From: Arhodomonas sp051195215
GTDB lineage: Bacteria; Pseudomonadota; Gammaproteobacteria; Nitrococcales; Nitrococcaceae
DNA length: 64,000 nt
NCBI RefSeq assembly: GCF_051195215.1
Contig: NZ_JBNAZM010000002.1
Span: 1 to 64,000 of the forward strand
Direction of reading: 5' to 3'
The notes below the pieces were generated by a model. That model was not told where the DNA came from. It was given only the letters and a program-made list of their open reading frames with translations, and ran no database searches. Positions 1 through 8,172 of this stretch are shown piece after piece. Position 1 is the first letter of the stretch. Each line of letters opens with the position of its first letter. The position numbers were made by a program, and so were the translations under genes.

Positions 1-161
1 TCCAGGCCACGCTCACGCGCTACGTCTGGCTCTACAATCACCATTTGCCCCAGAAAGCGCTCGGCCATATCGCGCCCGTGCAGGCGATGAAACACTGGTA
101 CGCTGACAGGCCCGATCTATTTCACAAAAAGCCACGGAATCGTCCGGGACCTGACAGCTAG
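1..161 (+). mobile_element. IS481-like transposase, C-terminal fragment
   Basis: An open frame enters from the left edge and stops at 159-161, giving 52 residues. It contains the tail typical of IS481/IS3-type DDE transposases: an aromatic WLYNHHLPQKALGH stretch followed by a P-x-QA motif and a short basic end. The rest of the element lies outside the window or is lost. I see no terminal inverted repeat directly after the stop; the sequence passes straight into an HbpS/GlcG relic. The gene decayed around it suggest this is an old insertion scar, but that is inference. Confidence 0.7.
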
Positions 162-255
162 CCAATCGCGGCAACTTCTGCCTTGGCGACCTGCACATCC
201 TGGTCCGGCTTTACGCCTGGCACACCCACCGTGCCGGCGCCCTGGCCGTCGGCCA
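162..255 (-). pseudogene. HbpS/GlcG-family 3' relic, copy 1
   Basis: Read on the minus strand, this stretch encodes the last about 30 residues of an HbpS/GlcG protein (GTVGVPGVKPDQDVQVAKAE and a short end). It is nearly the same as the C-terminus of the intact gene at 2622-3023, apart from a few substitutions. Similarity breaks off near 255, where an unrelated ABC ATPase fragment on the other strand begins. No start or upstream part is present, so it is a truncated remnant. Confidence 0.7.
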
Positions 256-257
256 GC

Positions 258-631
258 CGCAACGGGCCTGGATCGCCATGGCCCTGACCCAGCAGACCGA
301 TATCCTGCTGCTGGACGAGCCGACCACCTTTCCGGACTGGGGCTACCAGTTGAAGGTGCTGGAACTGCTCAGACGCCTCAACAAAACCCGGGGCCTGACG
401 GTGGTCATGGCCCTGCACGACCTCAACCAGGCGGCCCAGTTCGCAGACCAGGTGGCGGTCCTGGCCACAGGCCGTCTGCAGGGTCTGGGCGCGCCGGAGC
501 AAGTGATCGACGAAACCCTGCTGGCGCGCATCTTCCGGGTCCGCGGCACCGTGACCCGCACCGAGCAGGGCCACCCTCTATGCATGTCAGGTCGCATTGG
601 GTCGGTTCCGGTCTGTCGTCACTGTATATGA
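258..631 (+). pseudogene. Siderophore/heme-type ABC transporter ATPase, 5'-truncated relic
   Basis: The frame picks up at the end of an ABC signature (GQPQRAWIAMAL) and runs through Walker B (DILLLDEPTTF) and the H-loop (MALHDLNQAAQFAD) to a FepC/FecE-like end (GHPLC). Walker A and the first half of the domain are missing. The D-loop reads PDWGYQ where the family usually has LDxxHQ, so it is also degenerate. The last dozen codons no longer match the family. Intact relatives import ferric siderophores or heme; this copy cannot bind ATP. Its left edge abuts the HbpS/GlcG relic, marking a recombination joint. Confidence 0.75.
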
Positions 632-935
632 CGCGTATCCCCAGAAGTCGCTGTGGCGTCGCGTGGGCCGTAATACAAGCCATCCCCACGGGGTCGCTCC
701 GACTGTGGGGCTGGGTGAATATGACAAGCTCGCTCTTGCCAACGGCAGCAATCCCCGCCTCAGCCACCTGTACCCCCTAATTTGCCTTCACGCCTGATAC
801 CTCCACCGTGCCGGTGGTTTGGACGGGCAGACCGGAGGTGCGCAAGAGCGTCTTAGGTCTATGCAAGATGCTCCAAGCCCGTGCTCGCTCCCGTCGCATA
901 TGGTGCTAGGGCGCCACTAGAGAAAGCGAGGCCGC
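632..935. pseudogene. HbpS/GlcG-family 3' relic, copy 3, in a non-coding stretch
   Basis: Between about 738 and 822 the minus strand again resembles the 3' end of the HbpS/GlcG gene at 2622-3023 (AEAGIAA near the end), but with scattered substitutions and small changes that break the frame. It is the most decayed of three copies, all in the same orientation. The rest of this interval (632-737 and 823-935) shows no gene I recognise. The 3' part must hold the promoter and ribosome binding site of the lipoprotein that starts at 936. Confidence 0.55.
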
Positions 936-2270
936 ATGATGACCAGCAATACTTCTGCCGCATACGCTCGGATGGGGGCGACAAGTGGCTCGGATGGCAT
1001 AGACGCTAGGGTAACCGGACCGCGACGTTCAGCGTTCACACTGGTGATGCTCTCGCTAGTGCTTGCCCTGTTAAGCGCCTGCGGATCGGGCAGTGATGAA
1101 GACAACGATGGGTATACCGGGAGCATCACGGCAAGTCAGGTGGAGGGATTTGCGCCCCTGGCCGTCGACTTGAAGCTTACTGACCTGCCCGATGACACTG
1201 GATACTCGGGAGGTAGCTGGGATTTTGGAGACGGCGAACGAACATCGTCCCTCAATTTCCGAACGAGCGTTTCCCACACGTACGATGAGCATGGGAAATA
1301 TACCGTTACCGCCACACTCCCCGACTATAACGGGAATACGTATCAGGTTTCGAAAACCATCGTGGTACATTCGAGAGCGAATCTGGTTGTCTCCAACTTC
1401 GCTGCGTCATCGATGCTCATCCCGGGACAGGACAACACGATTTCGGCGACAATTAGGAACGTCGGCACCGACCGGCTTACATGCAGCGAGCAACGGGGCT
1501 CGTCCTGCCGGATCCATGTCGGCTACTACCTCTCCAAGGATGGCGAGATAACCGTTGACGATATGCTCATCGGCGATACGACGATGCATATTAACGCCGA
1601 TGAGCTTGACCCCGACGAGCACGCCTTGGAACTCGGGCCGCAGGAGACGTACACGTACAATCACCGCCTCCACCTGAAGACCAATATTCCGGCTGGTCAT
1701 TACTTCATCGGCGCCATCGTCGACCACCTCGGCTTCTACGAGTGGGACAAGGTTCGACCGGTTACGGACACAGAGGAGTACTCCTTCCCGGAGCCCTACC
1801 CGCACATCTTGGAAACCGACGAAGGTGACAACGTTAGCGCGCTGCTCAAGCGCTCCGTAATAGGCTCGGAGGTTTGCCAGAGCGACCTCTATGAGGACAA
1901 CGACGTCCGCGCCGATGCGAACGAGCTTCTTGTCGGGAGCACGCAGCAGCACACGTTGTGCTTCGACAACTCCGATTGGTATCGCTTTCAAGCGGTGAAG
2001 GGAGAGGTGAGCCAGATCACGACGACCGAGGACGGCGCAGCGGTCGATGAGCGCCTGCAGCTCTTCCTCTATGATCCGGAGGGGAAGCCGGTGCTATTTG
2101 ACGAGCGCAATGGTGCGTGGTCCGCGACTGCGCCCGAGATCGTCTGGAAAGCGACTGCTACCGGCGAGTATCTGCTGAAAGTGCGCGTCAAGTTCTGCGA
2201 CGAGGACGAGTGCGGATACTCAGCACATGGCGTTGGCTCGCAGACGGAGTATTCAATTTCACTGCAATAA
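936..2270 (+). CDS. Surface lipoprotein with PKD, CARDB-like and PPC domains
   Basis: The 444-residue product has a cytoplasmic lead of about 30 residues, a hydrophobic segment and a lipobox ending in LLSAC, so it should be lipidated and exported. After a short acidic linker comes a PKD fold (WDFGDGE, then SHTYDEHGKYTV), a CARDB-like beta domain (VSNFAAS, ATIRNVG) and, from about residue 315, a bacterial pre-peptidase C-terminal domain (DLYEDNDVRADAN, DNSDWYRF). These are adhesion or carbohydrate/protein-binding modules; no catalytic domain is seen. PPC domains usually trail secreted proteases, so a PPC without a protease is odd. The start at 936 has GAGG just upstream; the second ATG at 939 is an equal choice. 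It stands alone among relics. Confidence 0.8.
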   Translation: MMTSNTSAAYARMGATSGSDGIDARVTGPRRSAFTLVMLSLVLALLSACGSGSDEDNDGYTGSITASQVEGFAPLAVDLKLTDLPDDTGYSGGSWDFGDGERTSSLNFRTSVSHTYDEHGKYTVTATLPDYNGNTYQVSKTIVVHSRANLVVSNFAASSMLIPGQDNTISATIRNVGTDRLTCSEQRGSSCRIHVGYYLSKDGEITVDDMLIGDTTMHINADELDPDEHALELGPQETYTYNHRLHLKTNIPAGHYFIGAIVDHLGFYEWDKVRPVTDTEEYSFPEPYPHILETDEGDNVSALLKRSVIGSEVCQSDLYEDNDVRADANELLVGSTQQHTLCFDNSDWYRFQAVKGEVSQITTTEDGAAVDERLQLFLYDPEGKPVLFDERNGAWSATAPEIVWKATATGEYLLKVRVKFCDEDECGYSAHGVGSQTEYSISLQ

Positions 2271-2566
2271 CTCTGGAAGCGCCCGGAGCCGCCCGCGTGT
2301 AGACGACAATATCCGTTTCACGCATCGGCCCCGGGCGCTTGCCCAGAATGCCGGTCTCTCTGTAGAGCGACGTGAAACGTCGTGCTACCTGAGCAATGTG
2401 CGGATTTGCGTGCAGAAGCTCCTGCGACGTTAGCGGTCATGTAACTTGGGTTCGTCAACCCACTGATTAGGAAAAGGTTGGCGCCTACATCATCGGCGAA
2501 TGGCATTGCATCTATGTTCATTCAGCCGATACGGGAAGAGTGCCTTCGCGAGCGGTTCTAGCGTGT

Positions 2567-2598
2567 TAGCCCCACGAGTTGTCGCGACCGTGGGGCTA
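2567..2598. terminator. 10-bp hairpin between convergent genes
   Basis: TAGCCCCACG at 2567-2576 pairs perfectly with CGTGGGGCTA at 2589-2598 across a 12-base loop. It sits between the lipoprotein stop (2270) and the HbpS/GlcG stop (2622), which face each other. There is no T-run on either side, so it may be a bidirectional pause hairpin or a Rho-assisted end. The remaining 2271-2566 holds only a small dyad near 2368-2382 and no gene I can support. Confidence 0.45.
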
Positions 2599-2621
2599 GC
2601 GGTGCACATCACAACCTCACC

Positions 2622-3023
2622 CTAACCAATCGCAGCAACCCCCGCCTCAGCAACCTGCACATCCTGATCCGGTTTCACGCCTGACACGCCCACCGTGCCG
2701 GCGACCTGGCCGTTGGCCATTACGGGCACGCCGCCGGACATCAGTCCGTCCATGGGGGCGGAGAGGAAGGCGTTGCGGCCGCCGTTGATCATCTCCTCGA
2801 ACACCTGGGTGTTCTTGCGGCCCAGGGCGGCGGCGCGGGCCTTTTCGCTGGCGATGGAGGGGGTCATGGGCGCGGCGCCGTCGAGGCGGCGGAGGCCTAG
2901 GAGGTGGCCGCCGTCGTCGGCCACGGCGATGGTTACGGCCCAGCCGTTGGTCTCGGCCTCGCGCTGGGCGGCGTCGAGGATGGCGTTGACGTCCGTCAGC
3001 GTCAGGAAGGGTTTCGTCTGCAT
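2622..3023 (-). CDS. HbpS/GlcG-family (DUF336) heme-binding-like protein
   Basis: This is a 133-residue single-domain protein. It opens with LTLTDVNAILDAAQREAE, has the GGHLLGLRRLDGAAPMT core and ends in the family's GTVGVSG-x-Q-D-x-x-VAEAGVAA signature. Family members (HbpS of Streptomyces, GlcG, PduO C-terminal domains) bind heme or corrinoid cofactors or act beside glycolate or alcohol oxidation. No signal peptide is present, so it should be cytoplasmic. The start follows a GAGGAG site. Two shorter 3' relics lie at 162-255 and 738-822. It is transcribed away from the cyanase region, whose promoter lies upstream of it on the other strand. Confidence 0.85.
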   Translation of the reverse strand: MQTKPFLTLTDVNAILDAAQREAETNGWAVTIAVADDGGHLLGLRRLDGAAPMTPSIASEKARAAALGRKNTQVFEEMINGGRNAFLSAPMDGLMSGGVPVMANGQVAGTVGVSGVKPDQDVQVAEAGVAAIG

Positions 3024-3162
3024 GTCTCCATCTCCTCAGTAGTTGTCGTGACTCTTGCCGATGGCTGTCGGCTTATGGGCCCAGCTTATTGCCTCATTTC
3101 GCCTGCGGCTAGGGATCGGTTGCCACTGCGTGGATGACGATTCCGTTATGGATTCGAGGGCG

Positions 3163-3199
3163 CACCAACGCTGTTGGTGTTCGCACTGGCTTGGTGCGG
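3163..3199 (+). promoter_or_regulatory. Tandem dyads resembling NtrC enhancer sites
   Basis: CACCAAC-GCT-GTTGGTG at 3163-3179 is a perfect inverted repeat. Directly after it, at about 3183-3199, CGCACTGGCTTGGTGCG matches the known NtrC operator pattern (TGCACC-N4-TGGTGCA) at all but three positions. The pair lies 60-95 bp upstream of the sigma-54 promoter at 3259, the usual distance for an enhancer. The NtrC assignment is inference from the pattern. Confidence 0.5.
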
Positions 3200-3258
3200 T
3201 GCATCAGGGGTGGCTCTCCGATGGTTGTGTAACCGATTGATTTTGCGTGATTTGTTCG

Positions 3259-3275
3259 TTGGCACGGTATTCGCT
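3259..3275 (+). promoter_or_regulatory. Sigma-54 (RpoN) promoter for the cyanase gene group
   Basis: TTGGCACGGTATTCGCT has the -24 GG and -12 GC with exactly ten bases between them. It matches the consensus TTGGCACG-N4-TTGCW except for one base in the -12 element. It is about 200 bp upstream of cynS, so a long leader would be made. Dyads for an NtrC-like activator sit just upstream. Confidence 0.6.
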
Positions 3276-3480
3276 TAGCTCGTGTTGCGCTTCTCCGATC
3301 CGCTTTGGCCGCCCCGAGGGGGCGGCGGGCGGTGGAAATCCATGCAAGCGATGGCGTTCGGCAGTGACCGCCGGGAGTGCCGGGCACGGAATCCTGATCG
3401 GCCGAAGCGGGGAGCGCTCCATTCGGCCCGACGACGACAGGCACGCGCCAGCCACGCAGCACTGTCACAGGGGGTTGACC

Positions 3481-3924
3481 ATGACCAAGAGCCAGATGCG
3501 GGAGGCCGTTCTCGAAGCCAAGGCGACCAGGCGGATGACCTGGGAGGCGATCGCCGAGCAGGTGGGCTGCTCGCCGGTATTCGTGTGCGCCACCTGCCTG
3601 GGCGAGCACAGCATGACCGACGACCAGGCCCGGGCGCTCGGGGAGGTGCTCGGGCTCGGCAAGGACGTGATCCGGGCGCTCACCGAATGCCCCACCAAGG
3701 CCCAGCAGGGCGAGGCGTTGATGACGGATCCGCTGGTCTACCGCTTCAAGGAGATCGGCATGGTCTACGGCGAGTCGGTCAAGCAGATCGTCCACGAGAA
3801 GTTCGGCGACGGGATCATGAGCGCCATCGACTTCACGCTGGACGTGGATCGGGTCGAGGACCCCAAGGGCGACCGTGTCCAGATCACGATGACCGGCAAG
3901 TTCCTGCCCTACAAGCGCTGGTAG
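3481..3924 (+). CDS. cynS: Cyanate hydratase (cyanase)
   Basis: The 147-residue protein has the family's usual size and layout: an N-terminal helical bundle (to about residue 75) and the C-terminal catalytic domain. The active-site residues of the family are present as R88 and E91 in YRFKEIGMVYG and S114 in GDGIMSAIDF. The enzyme converts cyanate and bicarbonate to ammonia and carbon dioxide in the cytosol as a decamer. The start is set by AGGGGG seven bases upstream; longer open frames to the left are not coding. A sigma-54 promoter with NtrC-like sites lies upstream, and an FNT channel and a kinase/phosphatase follow, so the gene is probably part of nitrogen scavenging. Confidence 0.95.
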   Translation: MTKSQMREAVLEAKATRRMTWEAIAEQVGCSPVFVCATCLGEHSMTDDQARALGEVLGLGKDVIRALTECPTKAQQGEALMTDPLVYRFKEIGMVYGESVKQIVHEKFGDGIMSAIDFTLDVDRVEDPKGDRVQITMTGKFLPYKRW

Positions 3925-4031
3925 CGCGGACGTTCACAGTGCCGCGCCGCCGGCGGCGCTTGGCAGGCGGGCGAAGGTGCCCCTGACCGGCGGAGCGAGG
4001 GCAAGCGTGTACACCAATAAGGAAGAGCATT

Positions 4032-4844
4032 ATGTCGTACTTACAACCCACCGAATTCGTCACCAAGATGGTGGACGCCGGGGAATCCAAGATCTTCATG
4101 TCCACCCGCGACGCGGTGATCCGGGCCTACATGGCCGGCGCTATCCTGGCGCTCGCGGTGGTGTTCGCGGTCACCATCAACGTGCAGACCGGCCACCCCA
4201 TCATCGGGGCGGCGCTGTTCCCGGTCGGCTTTTGCATGCTGTACCTGCTGGGCTTCGACCTGCTCACCGGCGTGTTCGTGCTGACGCCGCTGGCGTGGCT
4301 GGACCGCCGGCCGGGGGTCACCCTGGGGCGCGTGTTCGAGAACTGGGGCAAGGTGTTCGTCGGCAATTTCCTCGGCGCCATGACGGTGGCCGTCATCATG
4401 GCGATCAACTTCACGTACGGCTTCGACGCGCCGGTGAGCAAGGTCGGCCAGGTGGTGGCCACCATCGGCGAGAGCCGCACCGTCGGCTATGCCGAGCACG
4501 GCGCTGGCGGCTGGCTGACGCTGTTCATCCGGGGGGCGCTGTGTAACTGGATGGTCTCGCTCGGGGTGGTCGGCGCGCTGATTTCCACCACGGTACCGGG
4601 CAAGGTCATCGCCATGTGGATGCCGATCATGGTCTTCTTCTTCCTCGGCTTCGAGCACTCCGTGGTGAACATGTTCCTGTTCCCGCTGGGGCTGATGCTC
4701 GGCGGCGCGTTCTCCATCGGCGATTACATCTTCTGGAACGAGATCCCCACCGTGTTGGGCAACATCGTCGGCGGCCTCTCGCTGACCGGGCTCACGCTGT
4801 ACTCGACGCACGTGCGCACTGCGCCCAAGCGTCAGCTCGCGTGA
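4032..4844 (+). CDS. Formate/nitrite transporter (FNT) family channel
   Basis: The product has 270 residues and six predicted membrane spans, the normal size for FocA/NirC proteins. The family hallmark GFEHSVVNMF is present near residue 212, as is the conserved N-terminal stretch before the first span. FNT channels pass small monovalent anions (formate, nitrite, hydrosulfide) across the inner membrane. Position between cynS and a nitrogen-linked kinase suggests nitrite, or possibly cyanate, as the cargo; the sequence does not settle this. It starts 107 bp after cynS, with GGAAG ahead of the ATG. A strong hairpin follows its stop. Confidence 0.9.
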   Translation: MSYLQPTEFVTKMVDAGESKIFMSTRDAVIRAYMAGAILALAVVFAVTINVQTGHPIIGAALFPVGFCMLYLLGFDLLTGVFVLTPLAWLDRRPGVTLGRVFENWGKVFVGNFLGAMTVAVIMAINFTYGFDAPVSKVGQVVATIGESRTVGYAEHGAGGWLTLFIRGALCNWMVSLGVVGALISTTVPGKVIAMWMPIMVFFFLGFEHSVVNMFLFPLGLMLGGAFSIGDYIFWNEIPTVLGNIVGGLSLTGLTLYSTHVRTAPKRQLA

Positions 4845-4857
4845 TCCGCGCGTGAGA

Positions 4858-4894
4858 ACCGGGCCCCGGCCTCGGTGGGAGGGCGGGGCCCGGT
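4858..4894 (+). terminator. 11-bp GC hairpin after the FNT gene
   Basis: ACCGGGCCCCG (4858-4868) pairs fully with CGGGGCCCGGT (4884-4894) over a 15-base loop. There is no T-run, so it may work as an attenuator or RNA-stability element rather than a full terminator. It lies between the FNT stop and the kinase start, and it argues against the longer GTG start at 4852, which would translate through it. Confidence 0.5.
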
Positions 4895-4947
4895 CGTGTA
4901 GGGACGGCCGCGATCGATCCGCCGTGAATTCCGCTCGGGAGCAGGGC

Positions 4948-6672
4948 ATGCCGGGGCAGCTGGTGGTATCCGTCGGGCAGAGCTCCGAGAAGGGCCGTAA
5001 GGCGCGCAATCAGGATTTCCACGGCGCGTACGTGCCGAAGCCGCCCCAGCTCGGCTCGAAAGGTGTGGCCATCGCGCTGGCGGACGGCATCAGCAGCAGC
5101 GACGTGAGCCACGTCGCGAGCGAGACCGCCGTGCGGAGCTTCCTGGAGGACTACTTCTGCACGTCGGACGCCTGGTCGGTGAAGCAGTCCGCGCAGCGCG
5201 TGCTCATGGCGACCAACTCGTGGCTGTACGCCCAGACCCGGCGCAGTCAGTACCGCTACGACAAGGATCGGGGCTACGTCTGCACGCTGAGCGCCCTGGT
5301 CATCAAGTCGACCACGGCGCACGTTTTCCACGTGGGCGACGCGCGGGTGTACCGCCTGCAGGGCGGCGCGCTGGAGCAGCTCACCGAGGACCATCGGTTG
5401 TGGGTCTCCCGCGAGGAGAGCTATCTGCGCAACGCCCTGGGCGTGGACGACCAGGTGGAGATCGACTACCTGCCGCTGCCGGTGGAGGAGGGCGACGTCT
5501 TCGTGCTCGCCACCGACGGCGTCTACGAGCACGTGAGCGCCCGGTTCATGGCCGGGGCCGTCCGCAATCCGCAAAGCGATATGGACGAGTCCGCGCGGGC
5601 CATCGTCGCGGAGGCCTACGAGCAGGGCAGCCCTGACAACCTGACCGTGCAGATCGTCCGCGTCGAGCGCCTGCCCGAGCACGACGTGGACGAGCTGCAC
5701 GAGCGGCTCACCGAGTTGCCGTTCCCGCCGGCCCTGGAGCCGGGGACGGTGCTCGACGGCTACGAGATCCTGCGGGAGCTGCACGTGAGCAGCCGCAGCT
5801 ACGTCTATCTGGCGCGGAACCAGGAGACGGGCATGGAGGTGGCCCTCAAGTCGCCCGCCAGCGATCTGGCGAACGATCCCGTCCTGCTGGACCGGTTCCT
5901 GACCGAGGAGTGGATCGCCCGGCGCGTGAGGAGCCCGCACGTGGTGAAGCCCTTCTCGCCGAACCGCCGCCGCAGCCATCTGTACACGGTCACGGAGTTC
6001 GTCGACGGAAAGACGCTGACGCAGTGGATGGCCGATAACCCCCGGCCGGACATCGAGCGCGTTCGCGGCATCGTCGAGCAGATCGCGAAGGGGCTGCGCG
6101 CCTTGCACCGCCAGGAGATCGTGCATCAGGACGTGAGATCCCACAACGTGCTGATCGATGCCGCCGGGACGGTGAAGATCATCGATCTGGGCTCGGCCCG
6201 CGTCGCCGGCATCGAGGAGCGGGCGTCAGCCCTGGAGGAGCGGCATCTGCTGGGCACGGCCCAGTACACCGCGCCGGAATACTTCCTCGGGGAGCGGGGC
6301 ACACCGCAGTCGGATATCTTCTCGCTGGGGGTGATCGCCTACCAGATGCTCACCGGCCGGCTGCCCTACGGGGCGCAGGTGGCGAAAACGCGAACACGGG
6401 CTGCACAGAACCGGCTCAAGTACGATCTCGCCCACAGGCACAACCGCGACTGCCCGGCCTGGGTCGACGGCGCGCTGCGCAATGCCGTCCACCCCGATAG
6501 GAACAGGCGTTACGAGGAAGTCTCGGAGTTCGTCTACGACCTGCGCCATCCCCGGAAGGCGTTCCTCGACGAGACGCGCCCACCGCTCATCGAGCGCAGC
6601 CCGGAGCGCTTCTGGCAAGGCGTCTCGCTGGTGCTGGCGATCGCGGTGGTGGTGTTGCTGTTTCTCGTGTAG
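4948..6672 (+). CDS. PP2C phosphatase-Ser/Thr kinase fusion, membrane anchored
   Basis: This 574-residue protein begins with a PP2C-type phosphatase domain (RNQDFHG, ADGISSSD, GDARVYR, TDGVYEH, DNLTVQ; residues about 10-240). A protein kinase domain follows (about 270-545): ATP lysine K301, catalytic loop HQDVRSHN with D395, DLG at 413 and APE near 442. A single C-terminal span (about 552-574) would tether it to the inner membrane. The loop has Gln in place of the usual HRD arginine and Arg in place of the catalytic-loop lysine. Similar fusions lie next to nitrate or nitrite assimilation genes in Pseudomonas, which fits the cynS-FNT neighbours; a role in controlling nitrogen uptake is inference. 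The start at 4948 avoids the hairpin upstream. Confidence 0.9.
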   Translation: MPGQLVVSVGQSSEKGRKARNQDFHGAYVPKPPQLGSKGVAIALADGISSSDVSHVASETAVRSFLEDYFCTSDAWSVKQSAQRVLMATNSWLYAQTRRSQYRYDKDRGYVCTLSALVIKSTTAHVFHVGDARVYRLQGGALEQLTEDHRLWVSREESYLRNALGVDDQVEIDYLPLPVEEGDVFVLATDGVYEHVSARFMAGAVRNPQSDMDESARAIVAEAYEQGSPDNLTVQIVRVERLPEHDVDELHERLTELPFPPALEPGTVLDGYEILRELHVSSRSYVYLARNQETGMEVALKSPASDLANDPVLLDRFLTEEWIARRVRSPHVVKPFSPNRRRSHLYTVTEFVDGKTLTQWMADNPRPDIERVRGIVEQIAKGLRALHRQEIVHQDVRSHNVLIDAAGTVKIIDLGSARVAGIEERASALEERHLLGTAQYTAPEYFLGERGTPQSDIFSLGVIAYQMLTGRLPYGAQVAKTRTRAAQNRLKYDLAHRHNRDCPAWVDGALRNAVHPDRNRRYEEVSEFVYDLRHPRKAFLDETRPPLIERSPERFWQGVSLVLAIAVVVLLFLV

Positions 6673-6743
6673 CTCCCTCCCCATGCCGAAGCTGCGGTAT
6701 GGCGCAGGCAAGCCACCGCACATCAGGCGGGAGATTGCCGTGC

Positions 6744-6932
6744 TCAAGGTGCTCCGAGGCGACGGAGCAGGCGTTCGGCGGTCTGTGCCACCGCCCGCCA
6801 GAGTCGAGCGCCGTCGGCGTCCCCGTCGAATCCGGCCGCCTCGGCTCGTTGTCGCGCTCGTTGCGGTGCCCGGGGACCGTGACGAGCGACCATTGCCCGA
6901 GCCGCGCGCCATCGGGTGAGATCTTCGACCAT
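6744..6932 (-). CDS. Possible small helical protein
   Basis: The predicted 62-residue product is highly charged and helical. It has the pattern RWRAARAMVARHG, then RARQRAEAAG, GDADGARLW and a second helix. This resembles a group of short alphaproteobacterial and gammaproteobacterial proteins of unknown function with two helices split by GD-x-x-G-x-x-x-W; I cannot name the family with certainty. GAGG lies about nine bases ahead of the ATG. It fills the gap between the kinase and the GlxA-type regulator on the opposite strand. The rest of 6673-7123 shows no gene. Confidence 0.4.
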   Translation of the reverse strand: MVEDLTRWRAARAMVARHGPRAPQRARQRAEAAGFDGDADGARLWRAVAQTAERLLRRLGAP

Positions 6933-7123
6933 CTCGTATGCCTCGCTGTCGCTGGCTGTCCGGCGGGTATCGACCCGCCGCGCTCGCGGTCGGAAGTGGC
7001 TGACTGCATCGCAGCCCGGGCGACGCCTTGTCTGCCGAGGACAGCACAAGCATGGCGCTTGAGGAGTCGGCGGGTAAGAGCAAGACTCGTCGGTATCGGT
7101 CCGAATCCGTCACGGAGGTGGCG

Positions 7124-8143
7124 ATGACCGCGCAACGGCAACCGGTCCACGTGAGCGTGGCGGGTATTCCGGGCTCGCTGTCACTGCCCGTCACCGGGCT
7201 TTTCGAGGTGCTCTCGGCGTTTCCCATGTTACGGAACCTCTACGAGGGGGTTCCCGAAACGCCGCCCTTCGATGTCGAGATCGTGGCCTGCGACAAGGCG
7301 CAAACGACCTCGCCGAGCGGTATGACCTTCAGCGTTCAACGGGCGATCTCCGAGATCGAGCGCACCGACATCGTCATCGTGCCGTCCATGGCCGGTCAGG
7401 AAGACTGGGACTGGCGCACCGGGCAGCACCGCGAGTTCGTGGAGTGGATGGTCCGGATGCACGAACGCGGGGCCATGCTGTGCTCTGCCTGCTCCGGCGT
7501 GCTGGTGCTCGCGGAGACCGGACTTCTCGACGGACGGCGCGCGACCATTCACTGGGCGTTCGCACCTGCCTTCCGGCGTAACTTCCCGTCGGTGACGCTA
7601 TGTGTCGACGAGGTGCTGGTGGTCGCCGGTGAGCGCGACGAGCTCGTCATGTCGGGGGCGACCGCGTCCTGGCAGGACCTCGTGCTGTATCTGATCACGC
7701 GCCTGGTGAGCCCCACCGCGGCCCAGGCGATGGCCAAATTCATGTTGCTGGACTGGCATGCGGAGGGGCAGGCGCCGTATGTCCCGTTCACGGGGAGCCC
7801 GGATCACAACGATGCCGTCGTGAGGGGGCTACAGGAGTGGCTGCGCACGAATTACACGGTCGCGAGGCCCGTCGAAGAGATGGCGCGGCGTGCCGCGCTC
7901 TCCCGTCGCACATTCGAACGACGGTTCAAGCGTGCGACCGGTTATGCGCCCATCGATTACGTGCAGCGGTTGCGGGTGGAAGAAGCGCGGCGAAGGCTGG
8001 AGCGCACGGACACCGCCATCGACGAGATCGGTTGGGAGGTGGGCTATGAGGACGCCGCTGCGTTTCGTCGCCTGTTCAAGCGAATCACCCACGTCACACC
8101 CGGCGCGTATCGGCGGAAGTTCCGGATGCCGGCGCTCAGCTGA
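7124..8143 (+). CDS. GlxA-family transcriptional regulator (DJ-1/PfpI plus AraC HTH)
   Basis: The 339-residue protein has an N-terminal DJ-1/PfpI-like domain (about 5-195) with the SACSGVLVLAETGLLDGRRA signature, which in related enzymes surrounds the nucleophilic cysteine. The C-terminal AraC-type double helix-turn-helix follows (about 235-335; RRTFERRFKRATGYAP, then IGWEVGYEDAAAFRRLFKR). Members regulate catabolic operons such as those for choline, carnitine or arginine; the ligand here is unknown. GGAGG five bases before the ATG at 7124 fixes the start and rules out the longer frame. The nearest possible targets are the two half-size permeases transcribed towards it. Confidence 0.88.
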   Translation: MTAQRQPVHVSVAGIPGSLSLPVTGLFEVLSAFPMLRNLYEGVPETPPFDVEIVACDKAQTTSPSGMTFSVQRAISEIERTDIVIVPSMAGQEDWDWRTGQHREFVEWMVRMHERGAMLCSACSGVLVLAETGLLDGRRATIHWAFAPAFRRNFPSVTLCVDEVLVVAGERDELVMSGATASWQDLVLYLITRLVSPTAAQAMAKFMLLDWHAEGQAPYVPFTGSPDHNDAVVRGLQEWLRTNYTVARPVEEMARRAALSRRTFERRFKRATGYAPIDYVQRLRVEEARRRLERTDTAIDEIGWEVGYEDAAAFRRLFKRITHVTPGAYRRKFRMPALS

Positions 8144-8172
8144 CGGCCGCCGGCTGCGGGAGGCAATCCCGT

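Noticed and set aside
4792..6144. A 450-codon minus-strand frame
   Set aside because: Antisense to the kinase/phosphatase gene, no domain.
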